Positions 20,178-27,551 of a stretch of DNA of 64,000 nt are shown here, piece after piece (the first letter of the stretch is position 1; each line of letters starts with the position of its first letter). Location: positions 496,001 through 560,000 of the forward strand of contig DAIMDW010000001.1 of the NCBI GenBank assembly GCA_036725605.1, read 5' to 3'. The notes beneath the pieces were generated by a model that was not told the DNA's origin, did not search any database, and saw nothing but the letters and a program-made list of their open reading frames with translations. The translations under genes and the position numbers were made by a program. This DNA comes from CALBTQ01 sp036725605 (lineage in GTDB: Bacteria > Lernaellota > Lernaellaia > Lernaellales > Lernaellaceae).

Positions 20178-20870
20178 TTATATCGGCAACCGCACCGGCG
20201 TGAAATCGACTGCGTCGGCGGCGCAGAAAACGTAATTCACGCCTTTGACCGCACCGATCAGCGCCAGGTGATGATCCGCGCCGTGCAGATGGCCATACAC
20301 GCATAAAGACACCTGATACTTCTCCAGGATGCCGCAGAAACCATAATTGTTCTGCCCGCCCTTGTAGCGCGGTGGAAAATGCATCATGACAATCTTCGGC
20401 AGATCCTTCGGCGCCGATTTCAGGCTCATCTCCAGACGCTGCTTTTCGCGCAGGTACAGCTTTTTATCATTTTCGTTGGCGTCCGCGGAACCGTCCGGCA
20501 ACGTCCAGCCGCGCGTGCCGCAAATCGCCCAGCCGTTCACGACCAGATGATCGTTTTGCAGCGCGGACATATCGCTCGGCAGCATGGACCGCACGCGCCC
20601 GATGCCGCTCCACCAATAATCGTGGTTGCCGCGCAGGAGAATTTTCCGTCCCGGCAGTTGCGCCAGAAACGCCAGGTCGGGAACGGCCTGCTCCTTGGTC
20701 ATTGCCCAGGAAATATCGCCGGGCACGAGCACGATGTCGTCCGGCTCGACGACGGCGCGCCAGTTATCGGCAATTTTTTGCGTATGATCGCGCCAATGCT
20801 CGCCGAAGGGGTCCATCGGCTTGTCGACGGCGTGTCCTAAATGCAAATCGGCCAACGCAAAGAAGGCCAC
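20178..20870 (-). CDS. Calcineurin-like metallophosphoesterase
   Basis: A 230-residue metallophosphoesterase. All metal-site motifs are in order: ALADLHLGH (D-x-H), PGDISWA (GD), RGNHDYWW (GNHD), MMHFPP (H) and YGHLHGADHH (GHxH). I place the start at the GTG at 20870, because GGAGG is five bases upstream and the first phosphoesterase strand begins there; the longer frame reads into low-quality sequence. It acts on an unknown phosphoester, possibly a nucleotide. It is transcribed away from the tRNA-Asn array. Confidence 0.9.
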   Translation of the reverse strand: MAFFALADLHLGHAVDKPMDPFGEHWRDHTQKIADNWRAVVEPDDIVLVPGDISWAMTKEQAVPDLAFLAQLPGRKILLRGNHDYWWSGIGRVRSMLPSDMSALQNDHLVVNGWAICGTRGWTLPDGSADANENDKKLYLREKQRLEMSLKSAPKDLPKIVMMHFPPRYKGGQNNYGFCGILEKYQVSLCVYGHLHGADHHLALIGAVKGVNYVFCAADAVDFTPVRLPI

Positions 20871-20950
20871 GAACACCTCCTTGTTTTCCTGGAAGTTATG
20901 GGGTTTTACCCTCGCTTGCAAGCGGGCGCGGCAAATTGTTAACATTTCGC

Positions 20951-20981
20951 TTGACAAGCGGGGGCGATTTTGCGAAATACT
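20951..20981 (+). promoter_or_regulatory. Probable promoter of the tRNA-Asn array
   Basis: A perfect -35 box TTGACA lies at 20951-20956 and the best -10 candidate is AATACT at 20976-20981 (19-base spacing, weak match). It stands about 30 bases before the first tRNA-like unit and points toward it. The -10 assignment is uncertain. Confidence 0.4.
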
Positions 20982-21012
20982 TGGCCCCTGAAATGGTTCT
21001 TTTGGACAATGG

Positions 21013-21097
21013 TCCACAGTAGCTCAGTCGGTAGAGCGGTCCCGCCGAAAGCGGGATTGGTCGGGGGTTCCCAACCTGCTGGTTTGACAATACATGG
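21013..21097 (+). pseudogene. tRNA-Asn-like unit 1 (5' half kept, anticodon arm replaced)
   Basis: The first 27 bases, TCCACAG plus the complete D-arm, equal those of the tRNA-Asn gene 254 bases downstream. The anticodon arm is replaced by a perfect 6-bp GC hairpin with loop CGAAA, the T-arm is altered to GGGGGTTCCCAACC, and the 3' acceptor strand CTGTGGA is missing. A further small hairpin (AACC/GGTT) and TTGACA end the unit. It cannot fold as a functional tRNA. Confidence 0.8.
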
Positions 21098-21181
21098 TCC
21101 ACAGTAGCTCAGTCGGTAGAGCGGTCCCGCCAAGGCGGGATTGGTCGGGGGTTCCCGACCTGCTGGTTTGACAAGATATGA
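21098..21181 (+). pseudogene. tRNA-Asn-like unit 2
   Basis: Second tandem unit, 84 bases, same plan as unit 1. The replacement hairpin is one base shorter (CCCGCC AA GGCGGG) and the following arm is a perfect 7-bp hairpin, GGTCGGG GGTT CCCGACC. Stem kept while loops change suggests either RNA-level constraint or an inserted palindrome. It lacks a 3' acceptor strand. Confidence 0.8.
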
Positions 21182-21266
21182 TCCACAGTAGCTCAGTCGG
21201 TAGAGCGGTCCCGCTGAAAGCGGGATTGGTCGGGGGTTCCCAACCTGCTGGTTTGACAAGATATGG
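21182..21266 (+). pseudogene. tRNA-Asn-like unit 3
   Basis: Third tandem unit, 85 bases. It differs from unit 1 mainly in the loop of the replacement hairpin (TGAAA instead of CGAAA) and in its tail. It ends directly at the intact tRNA-Asn gene, so all four 5' halves are in head-to-tail phase (spacings 85, 84, 85). Confidence 0.8.
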
Positions 21267-21339
21267 TCCACAGTAGCTCAGTCGGTAGAGCGGTCGGCTG
21301 TTAACCGATTGGTCGGGGGTTCGAGTCCCTCCTGTGGAG
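21267..21339 (+). tRNA. tRNA-Asn (GTT)
   Basis: A 73-base cloverleaf. The acceptor stem pairs TCCACAG with CTGTGGA, the D-arm is AGCTCAGTCGGTAGAGC, the anticodon loop CTGTTAA at 21298-21304 holds GTT, and the T-loop is TTCGAGT. The discriminator is G and CCA is not encoded. It is the only complete tRNA in the array. Confidence 0.95.
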
Positions 21340-21350
21340 AATCACCGGGG

Positions 21351-21386
21351 AAGCCGCATCATTGATTTGGTGTGGCTTCTTTTTTT
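21351..21386 (+). terminator. Rho-independent terminator after tRNA-Asn
   Basis: A 10-bp stem (AAGCCGCATC with GGTGTGGCTT, two G-U pairs) is followed by CTTTTTTT. It stands 12 bases after the tRNA. Confidence 0.85.
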
Positions 21387-21520
21387 GCGGCTGGTAGAGC
21401 GGTCCCGCCGTTGGCGGGATTGGTCGGGGGCGAAGCTCACGCGTCCCGCGTGATTCGAGTCCCTCCTGTGGAGAATCACCGAGGAAGCCGCATCATTGAT
21501 TTGGTGTGGCTTCTTTTATT
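21387..21520 (+). repeat. 134-bp unit A: 3' half of tRNA-Asn with hairpin insertions and terminator
   Basis: The unit holds a D-arm remnant (GGTAGAGCGG), the replacement hairpin TCCCGCC GTT GGCGGGA at the anticodon position, a 23-base insertion at 21431-21453 with a perfect palindrome (TCACGCG TCC CGCGTGA) in the T-arm, then the original T-loop, 3' acceptor strand CTGTGGA and a terminator. It keeps the 3' half of the tRNA but not the 5' acceptor strand. Confidence 0.8.
21485..21517 (+). terminator. Rho-independent terminator in unit A
   Basis: Same 10-bp stem as the terminator after the tRNA, followed by CTTTT; near copy of 21351-21386. Confidence 0.75.
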
Positions 21521-21645
21521 GCGGCTGGTAGAGCGGTCCCGCCGTTGGCGGGATTGGTCGGGGGCGAAGCTCACGCGTCCCGCGTGATTCGAGTCCCTCC
21601 TGTGGAGAATCAACCTGGAAGCCACATCATCGATCGATGTGGCTT
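21521..21645 (+). repeat. 134-bp unit B: second 3' half copy, diverged terminator
   Basis: Nearly identical to unit A for its first 92 bases, including both hairpin insertions, then diverging. Its own terminator-like hairpin at 21619-21645 (AAGCCACATC with GATGTGGCTT) has a different loop and only a short T run, so read-through into the GIY-YIG gene is possible. Confidence 0.8.
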
Positions 21646-21663
21646 TATTCATTGGAGAGAAAC

Positions 21664-21927
21664 ATGTCTTATTACGTCTACATTCTACAAAGCGAATCCA
21701 CCGGGCGCTACTACTGCGGATCGACAGCCGATCTCGCCGATCGCATCGCCAGACACAACAATCCGAAGTATCACGGCACGCAAACGACCAAACGTTTCCC
21801 CGGTCCATGGGGACTGGTCTGGTCGATCGAACAACCGACGCGAGGCGACGCGATAATCTTGGAAATGAAGATCAAAAAGCGCGGCATCAGACGATATCTG
21901 ATAGAAAATAATTCATTTGGCGTATAG
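21664..21927 (+). CDS. Small GIY-YIG nuclease-domain protein
   Basis: An 87-residue single-domain GIY-YIG protein. The motif appears as YYVYIL followed by YYCGSTADLADRIARHN, with the catalytic Arg in DRIARH and the metal-binding Glu in AIILEMKIKK; FPGPWGLVW is the usual middle block. GGAG stands six bases before the ATG at 21664. Short proteins of this group are common but functionally uncharacterised. The gene sits at the 3' end of the tRNA-Asn mosaic array, behind a weak terminator, which may link it to the rearrangements there; that link is inference. Confidence 0.88.
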   Translation: MSYYVYILQSESTGRYYCGSTADLADRIARHNNPKYHGTQTTKRFPGPWGLVWSIEQPTRGDAIILEMKIKKRGIRRYLIENNSFGV

Positions 21928-22044
21928 ATAAAAGGATTGACCGAAATTTCGAGTGCAACCAACGTTTAGATGCGCAAGTGCAACCGAATGGTGGTTGTCT
22001 TTCCTCAAACTAGGGTTTTGCTCTTGTAAGGCGAACGTGCATAT

Positions 22045-22082
22045 AAAAGAAAAACCGGACGGGTTTTGGGAACCCGCCCGGT
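22045..22082 (-). terminator. Rho-independent terminator of the SBBP lipoprotein gene
   Basis: Read leftward: a 12-bp stem (ACCGGGCGGGTT with AACCCGTCCGGT, one mismatch) followed by TTTTTC, about 35 bases after the stop codon of the gene at 22116-23807. Confidence 0.85.
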
Positions 22083-22115
22083 CGCCTTAACTATCCACTT
22101 TCTCGGACAAATTAT

Positions 22116-23807
22116 TTAGTATGCCCAGTAGCCATCGGGATCGAACTTGCGTACCCATACGTCGCTTTCCGTGGACGTATTTTTAATGTATCCGACAACC
22201 ACGCCGATCCCCTGAGAGTTGGTCGCAACACTTTTGCTGCCGTCGTGTATGTCAAGAGTTCCGTTTTGATCGTTTTCCCACAGCAGGTTGCTGCTGTTGT
22301 CGTATTTGCGCGCTAGAAGGTTCCAATCTTGCCCGGTGACAAATTTTTCCCCAGCCAGCCAGATAGCCCCGGTTTCATCGACATCGATGGACTCTCCTCG
22401 ATAATTATCGTTCTCGACGACCTCCCAATCGAGATTGCCCAAAGAATCGTACTTGCGTAAAAACATTTCCAAGTCGTTTTGGCGTCCGGTCACATATACA
22501 TTGCCGTCAGCATCGAGGTCGACGCCTTCGCCAACGTCATAGGTGTTTTCACCGCCATCTCTGATTTCCGTCCAAAGCACATTGCCGTCGGAATCGTATA
22601 ACCGCAACCAGACATCCGGATCGTCTTCAGCCAACCCCAAGGCGCCGACAACGGCGACTGTTCCGTTTTCGCTGACGGCGATATCGTTCCCGATCGTTAT
22701 GAAATCATCGACGCCGGCGTAACTGTCGGTCCAAATCTCGTTGAGGTTCTCATCGAACTTGCCAACCCAGATCCATTCGGTCAACGGGTCTTGGGTAATT
22801 ATTCCTGCTGTAATGTATATATTCGAAGCGGAATCGACCGCCACGCCACGTGCGTAATCGTGGCTTAATCCCGTCGGCGCCAGGGTTTTGATCCATTCCT
22901 GTGTTCCGTCGGCGACATTGTATTTCCCAACCAGAATGTCGGTGGCGCCTACGGCCGGATACGTTTGGCCGACTGCAATCACATAACCGGCAGGATCGTA
23001 AACAATATCGTGATATTGGTCTGCGTCATTACCCGCACCGTTATAGGTGACGTTCCAGAGTTCAGCACCGTTTTTGCTGATTTTTCGAATCCAGGCATCG
23101 AAGCCCTGGCTCGCCGTATTCTGATATCCGCAGGTGTAAATACCGCCGGAATCATCCATCGCGACACCGTTTCCGATTTCGAAATTCGCTCCGGGTCCGG
23201 CATACTCGCGCGTCCACAAATCGATTGAATCAAACTCGATCCAGAAATTCTCTTCCAGTGCCTGCCCTCCGGCATCAAGGGTCTGCGTCGCGGTCAGGTC
23301 CACCGAATACGTCGTATGTTCCTCCATCGGATCGACGGGCTGAAACGTCATGATCGTGTCGGTGACATCCCAGGAGAATGTTCCATTGAGACTGGTGGAC
23401 GAGTTTGCAAACTGAAAAGCTTCTTCCACGGCCGACGTGTTCATTGGTTCACTAAAAGTGATGACAATCGGCGATTCCAGTGGGATTTCGTCAGAACTCA
23501 ATTCCGGCGAATTGGTAACGACAAACGGAGGATCCGGAAAGTCATCGTCATCGTCCGTATCATCGTCGATTGTATCGTCATCATCATCCGTATCGTCGTC
23601 ATCGTCATCCGTATCGTCGTCATCGTCATCCGTATCGTCGTCATTGTTTGCATCGTCGTCTGATGAATCATCATCGTCTGATGAATCGTCGTCATTGGCA
23701 GTTGCGCCTGAATCGTCATCGTCGTCATCGCCACAAGAGATTGCAGCGAAACTCATCATGAGCAGGACAATGAGCATTGTACATAAAAGAAATCGCTTTG
23801 AAGTCAT
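22116..23807 (-). CDS. Asp-rich lipoprotein with Big_5 and beta-propeller (SBBP) repeats
   Basis: A 563-residue lipoprotein. The signal ends AAISCGDDD; residues about 20-90 are an Asp/Thr-rich linker; then a bacterial Ig-like Big_5 domain (VVTNSPELSSDEIPLESPIV ... SEPMNTSAVEEAF); then roughly seven propeller blades with motifs such as GNVYVTGRQNDLEMFLRKYD and AVDSASNIYITAG. The ATG at 23807 has AGAGGA upstream and avoids an upstream start. A twin with the same domain order is at 24768-26399. Probably surface-exposed and Ca-binding; ligand unknown. The propeller family is common in environmental bacteria. Confidence 0.88.
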   Translation of the reverse strand: MTSKRFLLCTMLIVLLMMSFAAISCGDDDDDDSGATANDDDSSDDDDSSDDDANNDDDTDDDDDDTDDDDDDTDDDDDTIDDDTDDDDDFPDPPFVVTNSPELSSDEIPLESPIVITFSEPMNTSAVEEAFQFANSSTSLNGTFSWDVTDTIMTFQPVDPMEEHTTYSVDLTATQTLDAGGQALEENFWIEFDSIDLWTREYAGPGANFEIGNGVAMDDSGGIYTCGYQNTASQGFDAWIRKISKNGAELWNVTYNGAGNDADQYHDIVYDPAGYVIAVGQTYPAVGATDILVGKYNVADGTQEWIKTLAPTGLSHDYARGVAVDSASNIYITAGIITQDPLTEWIWVGKFDENLNEIWTDSYAGVDDFITIGNDIAVSENGTVAVVGALGLAEDDPDVWLRLYDSDGNVLWTEIRDGGENTYDVGEGVDLDADGNVYVTGRQNDLEMFLRKYDSLGNLDWEVVENDNYRGESIDVDETGAIWLAGEKFVTGQDWNLLARKYDNSSNLLWENDQNGTLDIHDGSKSVATNSQGIGVVVGYIKNTSTESDVWVRKFDPDGYWAY

Positions 23808-23880
23808 TGGAATCCTCTTTGGTTGAAGCATGGCAGTTCGCTGAAACGTCCACCGCTTCAGTTGAGCGTCATAAAGTAAC

Positions 23881-24735
23881 TTATTCCACAGTGAGATTGT
23901 CGAAGCGGCCGGTACCTTGATAGCTGGCGTTGATGTAGATATTAAAGCCGCTGAGGCCGCCGGTGCCGGAATTTTGTTCGAACCAGCTCATGTCCACACA
24001 GTCACCATAGTCGCCGTCCACAGACACAGAGTATGTTTGCGTATCGAGATCGGCTTCGATGACAATCTGGTACCAGGTGTCATAAAGGTAATCGGCACAG
24101 ACATGAAATGTGTAGTTGCTGTCGACACCAAGAACACTCTCGCTGCCGAACAGTGCGAAAGCCTGCCCTTTGTCGCTTGAATCGCCGAGATAAAATCCAA
24201 GTTGGTCGCCGGATCCCAAAAACGCATCGAAAGTGGCTGTTACCGATCCGGATGTCGCGAAGTCGGTGTTATTGTCCCAACTCACTTCGATCGAACTGGG
24301 ATCATCCGAAGAAATCTCGAGTACGTTTCCGGCAGCAGTTTTCGTCGAGACGATTGTCGCAGTGGCGGTGCCTGTCGCATCGACTACCCAAGGAGCGCCG
24401 GGAGGGCTTCCAATTGTATCGTCTTCGAAATCATCCGCAATCGTGTCATCATCATCGTCCACCGTGTCGTCGTCTACAGTGTCGTCATCGTCATCGTCAT
24501 CGTCCGTATCATCGTCGATTGTATCGTCATCGTCATCATCATCCGTATCGTCGTCATCGTCATCCGTATCGTCGTCATCGTCATCCGTATCGTCATCATC
24601 CATCGTATCATCGTCGTCCGTTGCATCATCGTCGTCTGACGAATCGTCGTCATCGTCATCGCCACCACAGGTAACGACACAGGGAAGTAGCAATAATAGG
24701 AACAGCAGGATCATGATTGTATTGTCAGCTTTCAT
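23881..24735 (-). CDS. Asp-rich lipoprotein with laminin-G/concanavalin-like domain
   Basis: A 284-residue lipoprotein: signal ending CVVTCGGDD, an Asp-rich linker to about residue 105, then a beta-sandwich of about 175 residues with ATFDAFLGSGDQLGFYLGD and WYQIVIEADLDTQTYSVSVD, typical of LamG/DUF1080-like jelly rolls that bind glycans. The linker DNA is the same 21-bp repeat as in the neighbouring gene. It lies between two Big_5-SBBP paralogues. Function beyond envelope attachment is unknown. Confidence 0.82.
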   Translation of the reverse strand: MKADNTIMILLFLLLLLPCVVTCGGDDDDDDSSDDDDATDDDDTMDDDDTDDDDDDTDDDDDDTDDDDDDDTIDDDTDDDDDDDDTVDDDTVDDDDDTIADDFEDDTIGSPPGAPWVVDATGTATATIVSTKTAAGNVLEISSDDPSSIEVSWDNNTDFATSGSVTATFDAFLGSGDQLGFYLGDSSDKGQAFALFGSESVLGVDSNYTFHVCADYLYDTWYQIVIEADLDTQTYSVSVDGDYGDCVDMSWFEQNSGTGGLSGFNIYINASYQGTGRFDNLTVE

Positions 24736-24767
24736 TGTATCTATCCTTGTAAGGTGATTGTTATCGT

Positions 24768-26399
24768 TCAGTCCGCCCAGTTACCGTCGGGATCGTACTT
24801 ACGTAGCCAGACATTGATCCCCTCTCCCGGTTCACTGATTTCGCCGGCGACGTAAAGATTTCCAACCGCATCCACAGCAACTGCGTTGGCAGCGTCGCTG
24901 TTGCTGAAATCCGGCATTTCCGTCCAGATAATGGAACCATCAGCCGGATCATACCTGCGAATAAAAATATCCACAGATGAATCCGTGTTGATCAACCATC
25001 CCACCACGTACAACTCGCCATTGGGACCGATGGCGACGTCGGTTCCGCGATCCTGAGAATCCGCCGAACCGCCAATCGTTTCCGTCCAAATCACATTACC
25101 GTCCGCATCGTATTTGCGCACCCAGATATCCTGATCGGCAGGCCCGTCCACTGAGATCGCACCGGTGAGGTATATATTTCCTTCGGCATCGACAGCAATG
25201 CCGTAGGCTTCGTCATCGAGATTTTGATCGTCATTGTTATACGTTTTTGTAAAATCAATGGTGCCGTCGGGTTTGTATTTTCGAAGCCAGATGTTCTTGC
25301 CTTCGCCGGCAACAGTGGTGTAACCCGCAACGTACACATTCTCTTCCGCGTCGGCCGCAATCGCTCTTCCAATGTCTTCGGAATTACTTGTTCCGTTGAA
25401 GGTTTTAAACCATACTTCACTGCCATCGGAGAAATTGTATTTCCCAACCCAAATGTTATTGTCTTGACCGCTTACATCGATGAAACCAGTTCCATAAACA
25501 TATTCGCTGCCGTCAGAAGCAACGTCGTAGGTTACATTATAACCACCGTTCAAACCGTTAAAGGTTACATCCCAGAAATATCCGTGAGAGCTGTCATAGC
25601 GCAATATCGTCGCGTATGCAGCCGAGCCGTTCAGCCCCTCGCTGCCTCCTAAAATGAATCCGCCGTCATCAGCAACGGCAATTCCCCAGGCCGCGTCAGA
25701 ATGGTCGGAAAATCCGTTGTAATTGTGTGACCACTGTTCGACGCCGTCCGAGTCCCACATGCTGAACCACATGTCCCCCAGTTGTGCTGTCGTGGTCTCA
25801 ATTCCGCAGACATAAACATTGCCCGTTGTATCGATGGAGACGTCAAGTCCTCTGTCCATTAGATTTTCGTCGCCGTTCCAGGTCTTGGTCCACAAATTCA
25901 CCGTTGTAAAAGTTATAATTACATTTTCCGCCAACGCGCCGCCGGCTTCCGACAATGCTCCAGACTGCACGATTATCGTGTAGGTCTCATCTTCAGCCAA
26001 TGGATTGTCCGGAGTGATGGTCAAGGAGGTCGCTTCGGGATTCCAGGTATTCGCCCCGGAAAAGCCCACGATTGTCAGGTTGTTCTCAACCGAGGTTGTA
26101 TTCATGGACTCGCTGAAAACAATCTCTACCGTCGTTTCCAGCCGGATTCCCGTATCGCCGTCAGACGGTGTTGTGCTCACAATAGTAGGTTCGTCATCAT
26201 CGTCATCCACCGTGTCGTCATCCGTCGTGTCGTCATCATCGGTGTCGTCATCGCCCGTATCATCGTCTTCATAATTGTCATCGTCATCCGCGGCATCTCC
26301 GGAGTCGTCATCGTCGTCGTCTCCACAAGCGCCTAGAAAAATAACCGACAGACAAAGAATCCAAGCTAACAGCATACGGCAACGATTTGCTACAGTCAT
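24768..26399 (-). CDS. Asp-rich lipoprotein with Big_5 and beta-propeller (SBBP) repeats
   Basis: A 543-residue paralogue of the protein at 22116-23807. Signal ending VIFLGACGDDD, Asp-rich linker, Big_5 domain (IVSTTPSDGDTGIRLETTV ... SESMNTTSVENNL) and SBBP blades (GNIYLTGAISVDGPADQDIW, NVYVAGYTTVAGEGKNIWL). Same domain order and length, so a tandem duplication is likely, with the LamG-type gene between the copies. Base composition here is AT-richer than in the flanking housekeeping genes. Confidence 0.88.
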   Translation of the reverse strand: MTVANRCRMLLAWILCLSVIFLGACGDDDDDDSGDAADDDDNYEDDDTGDDDTDDDDTTDDDTVDDDDDEPTIVSTTPSDGDTGIRLETTVEIVFSESMNTTSVENNLTIVGFSGANTWNPEATSLTITPDNPLAEDETYTIIVQSGALSEAGGALAENVIITFTTVNLWTKTWNGDENLMDRGLDVSIDTTGNVYVCGIETTTAQLGDMWFSMWDSDGVEQWSHNYNGFSDHSDAAWGIAVADDGGFILGGSEGLNGSAAYATILRYDSSHGYFWDVTFNGLNGGYNVTYDVASDGSEYVYGTGFIDVSGQDNNIWVGKYNFSDGSEVWFKTFNGTSNSEDIGRAIAADAEENVYVAGYTTVAGEGKNIWLRKYKPDGTIDFTKTYNNDDQNLDDEAYGIAVDAEGNIYLTGAISVDGPADQDIWVRKYDADGNVIWTETIGGSADSQDRGTDVAIGPNGELYVVGWLINTDSSVDIFIRRYDPADGSIIWTEMPDFSNSDAANAVAVDAVGNLYVAGEISEPGEGINVWLRKYDPDGNWAD

Positions 26400-26557
26400 T
26401 TTTTACACTCCAGAGAAGATTCTATTTTTGGTTCGAAAAATTATGAATGAAATCAATTTCCATATCAACATGATTTAACAACGTTATATTCAATCTAAAT
26501 ACTGCATATTTAGTTTTAAAAGAATGTACCGAGCTCCCTCTCATTTGCTTGAACAGC

Positions 26558-27130
26558 TCAAACGGATTTGCGAAAGTGCATCGTGAACTGCATTAGCCCT
26601 TTGTACGTTCGGTGAGTGTTAAATCCCGCCTTGTGCGCGGCCCGTTCCAGGTCGGGCGAAGGAATGTAATCCGGATCGAAATACTTGTTTTCGGTGATCG
26701 ATAGGATTCCTCCCGGCCGCAACGTGCGGTGGATTTCCTGCAGGCATGCGTCGCGATCGGAAATTTCTCCAAGCACGCTCACCAGAAACGCACAATCGAA
26801 AGTACTGTCGTCCGCCGGCAGCGAAATCCCGTCAGCTTGCCGATATTCGATGTTGCTCAACTTCATTTCGCTCAGCCGCTTTTTCGCCATGTCCAGCATC
26901 TCTTGCTGGATATCCACCAGCACCAGCTTGCCGCGCGGAATCGACCGGGCCAATTCGGCGCTGAAATAGCCCGGGCCGGGACCGAGTTCCAGGACCTGCG
27001 AGTCCGCTTTGAGCGGCAAGCGACCGACGAGTCGCTTCGGACTTTGAAACAGCCGCCGCAACGGATGAAGCAGATGTTCGGCTCGCGTATAGGGCATCGG
27101 CGACGGAGTTGAGTCGGCATTTTTAGGCAT
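26558..27130 (-). CDS. SAM-dependent class I methyltransferase
   Basis: A 190-residue methyltransferase. SAM motif I is VLELGPGPGYFSAELAR; later blocks are LVLVDIQQEMLDMAKKRL, FDCAFLVSVLGEI and LRPGGILSITE. The ATG at 27130 has AAGGAGG six bases upstream, better than the ATG 18 bases earlier. It resembles UbiE/SmtA-type enzymes, but the substrate is unknown. It follows a membrane protein gene and a sigma factor gene in the same direction, so it may belong to that regulon. Confidence 0.86.
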   Translation of the reverse strand: MPKNADSTPSPMPYTRAEHLLHPLRRLFQSPKRLVGRLPLKADSQVLELGPGPGYFSAELARSIPRGKLVLVDIQQEMLDMAKKRLSEMKLSNIEYRQADGISLPADDSTFDCAFLVSVLGEISDRDACLQEIHRTLRPGGILSITENKYFDPDYIPSPDLERAAHKAGFNTHRTYKGLMQFTMHFRKSV

Positions 27131-27189
27131 AGCATCCTCCTTCATCACGACAATATTGACGATTTCATCAGGTCGCGTGATAAGTTATC

Positions 27190-27534
27190 TTACGCGTTAG
27201 GGTCTTCTGGTTCGGCTTCGGCGTCGGCGAACTGTTTTTCTTCGCCGTTGAGCCATTTTTCCACCTTGGCGCGGATTTTCCTGCCCGGATATTGATGAGC
27301 TTTGAAGGCGTGTTCATGATGGTCGTGGTGCCCGGGGCTCTTGAACAAAAGGTGCGCAAGAATGAACAAGCCCACCGCCTGCCAATAGCCGATGGTCGGC
27401 AGATCGAAGATGCCGGGCATCACGGCGTTCCACAACCACATGACCACCAGGCCGAAGACCAGACCGAGCATGCAGGCCGTCGTCAGGCCGACGATAACCA
27501 GTCCGACAATCCGTGTTCCGGAGATTTTTTTCAT
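27190..27534 (-). CDS. Membrane protein with His-rich tail, sigma-factor associated
   Basis: A 114-residue protein with two hydrophobic helices (VGLVIVGLTTACMLGLVFGL and YWQAVGLFILAHLLF) joined by a short loop, then a cytosolic tail with HHDHHEHAF that could bind metal, and an acidic C-terminus. The block MPGIFDLPTIGYWQAVGLF is typical of small membrane proteins found next to ECF sigma factor genes; it may be a sensor or anti-sigma partner, by inference only. Start chosen at ATG 27534, with GAGGAG eight bases upstream. Confidence 0.72.
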   Translation of the reverse strand: MKKISGTRIVGLVIVGLTTACMLGLVFGLVVMWLWNAVMPGIFDLPTIGYWQAVGLFILAHLLFKSPGHHDHHEHAFKAHQYPGRKIRAKVEKWLNGEEKQFADAEAEPEDPNA

Positions 27535-27551
27535 CACCGTAACTCCTCTCT

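Noticed and set aside
21084..21258. TTGACA at the end of each tRNA-like unit as separate promoters
   Set aside because: No -10 box at proper distance; the expected position falls inside the D-arm of the next unit.
20939..21271. Protein frames through the tRNA array
   Set aside because: They repeat because the tRNA units repeat in tandem; no RBS or domain, and the sequence is fully explained by RNA-like units.
21013..21645. Treating the tRNA-Asn array as a CRISPR array
   Set aside because: Unit lengths and content are those of a tRNA; there are no spacers of constant length and no cas genes.
23545..23735. Asp-linker tandem repeats as a non-coding satellite
   Set aside because: The repeats are in frame, follow a lipobox and are flanked by folded domains in each gene.
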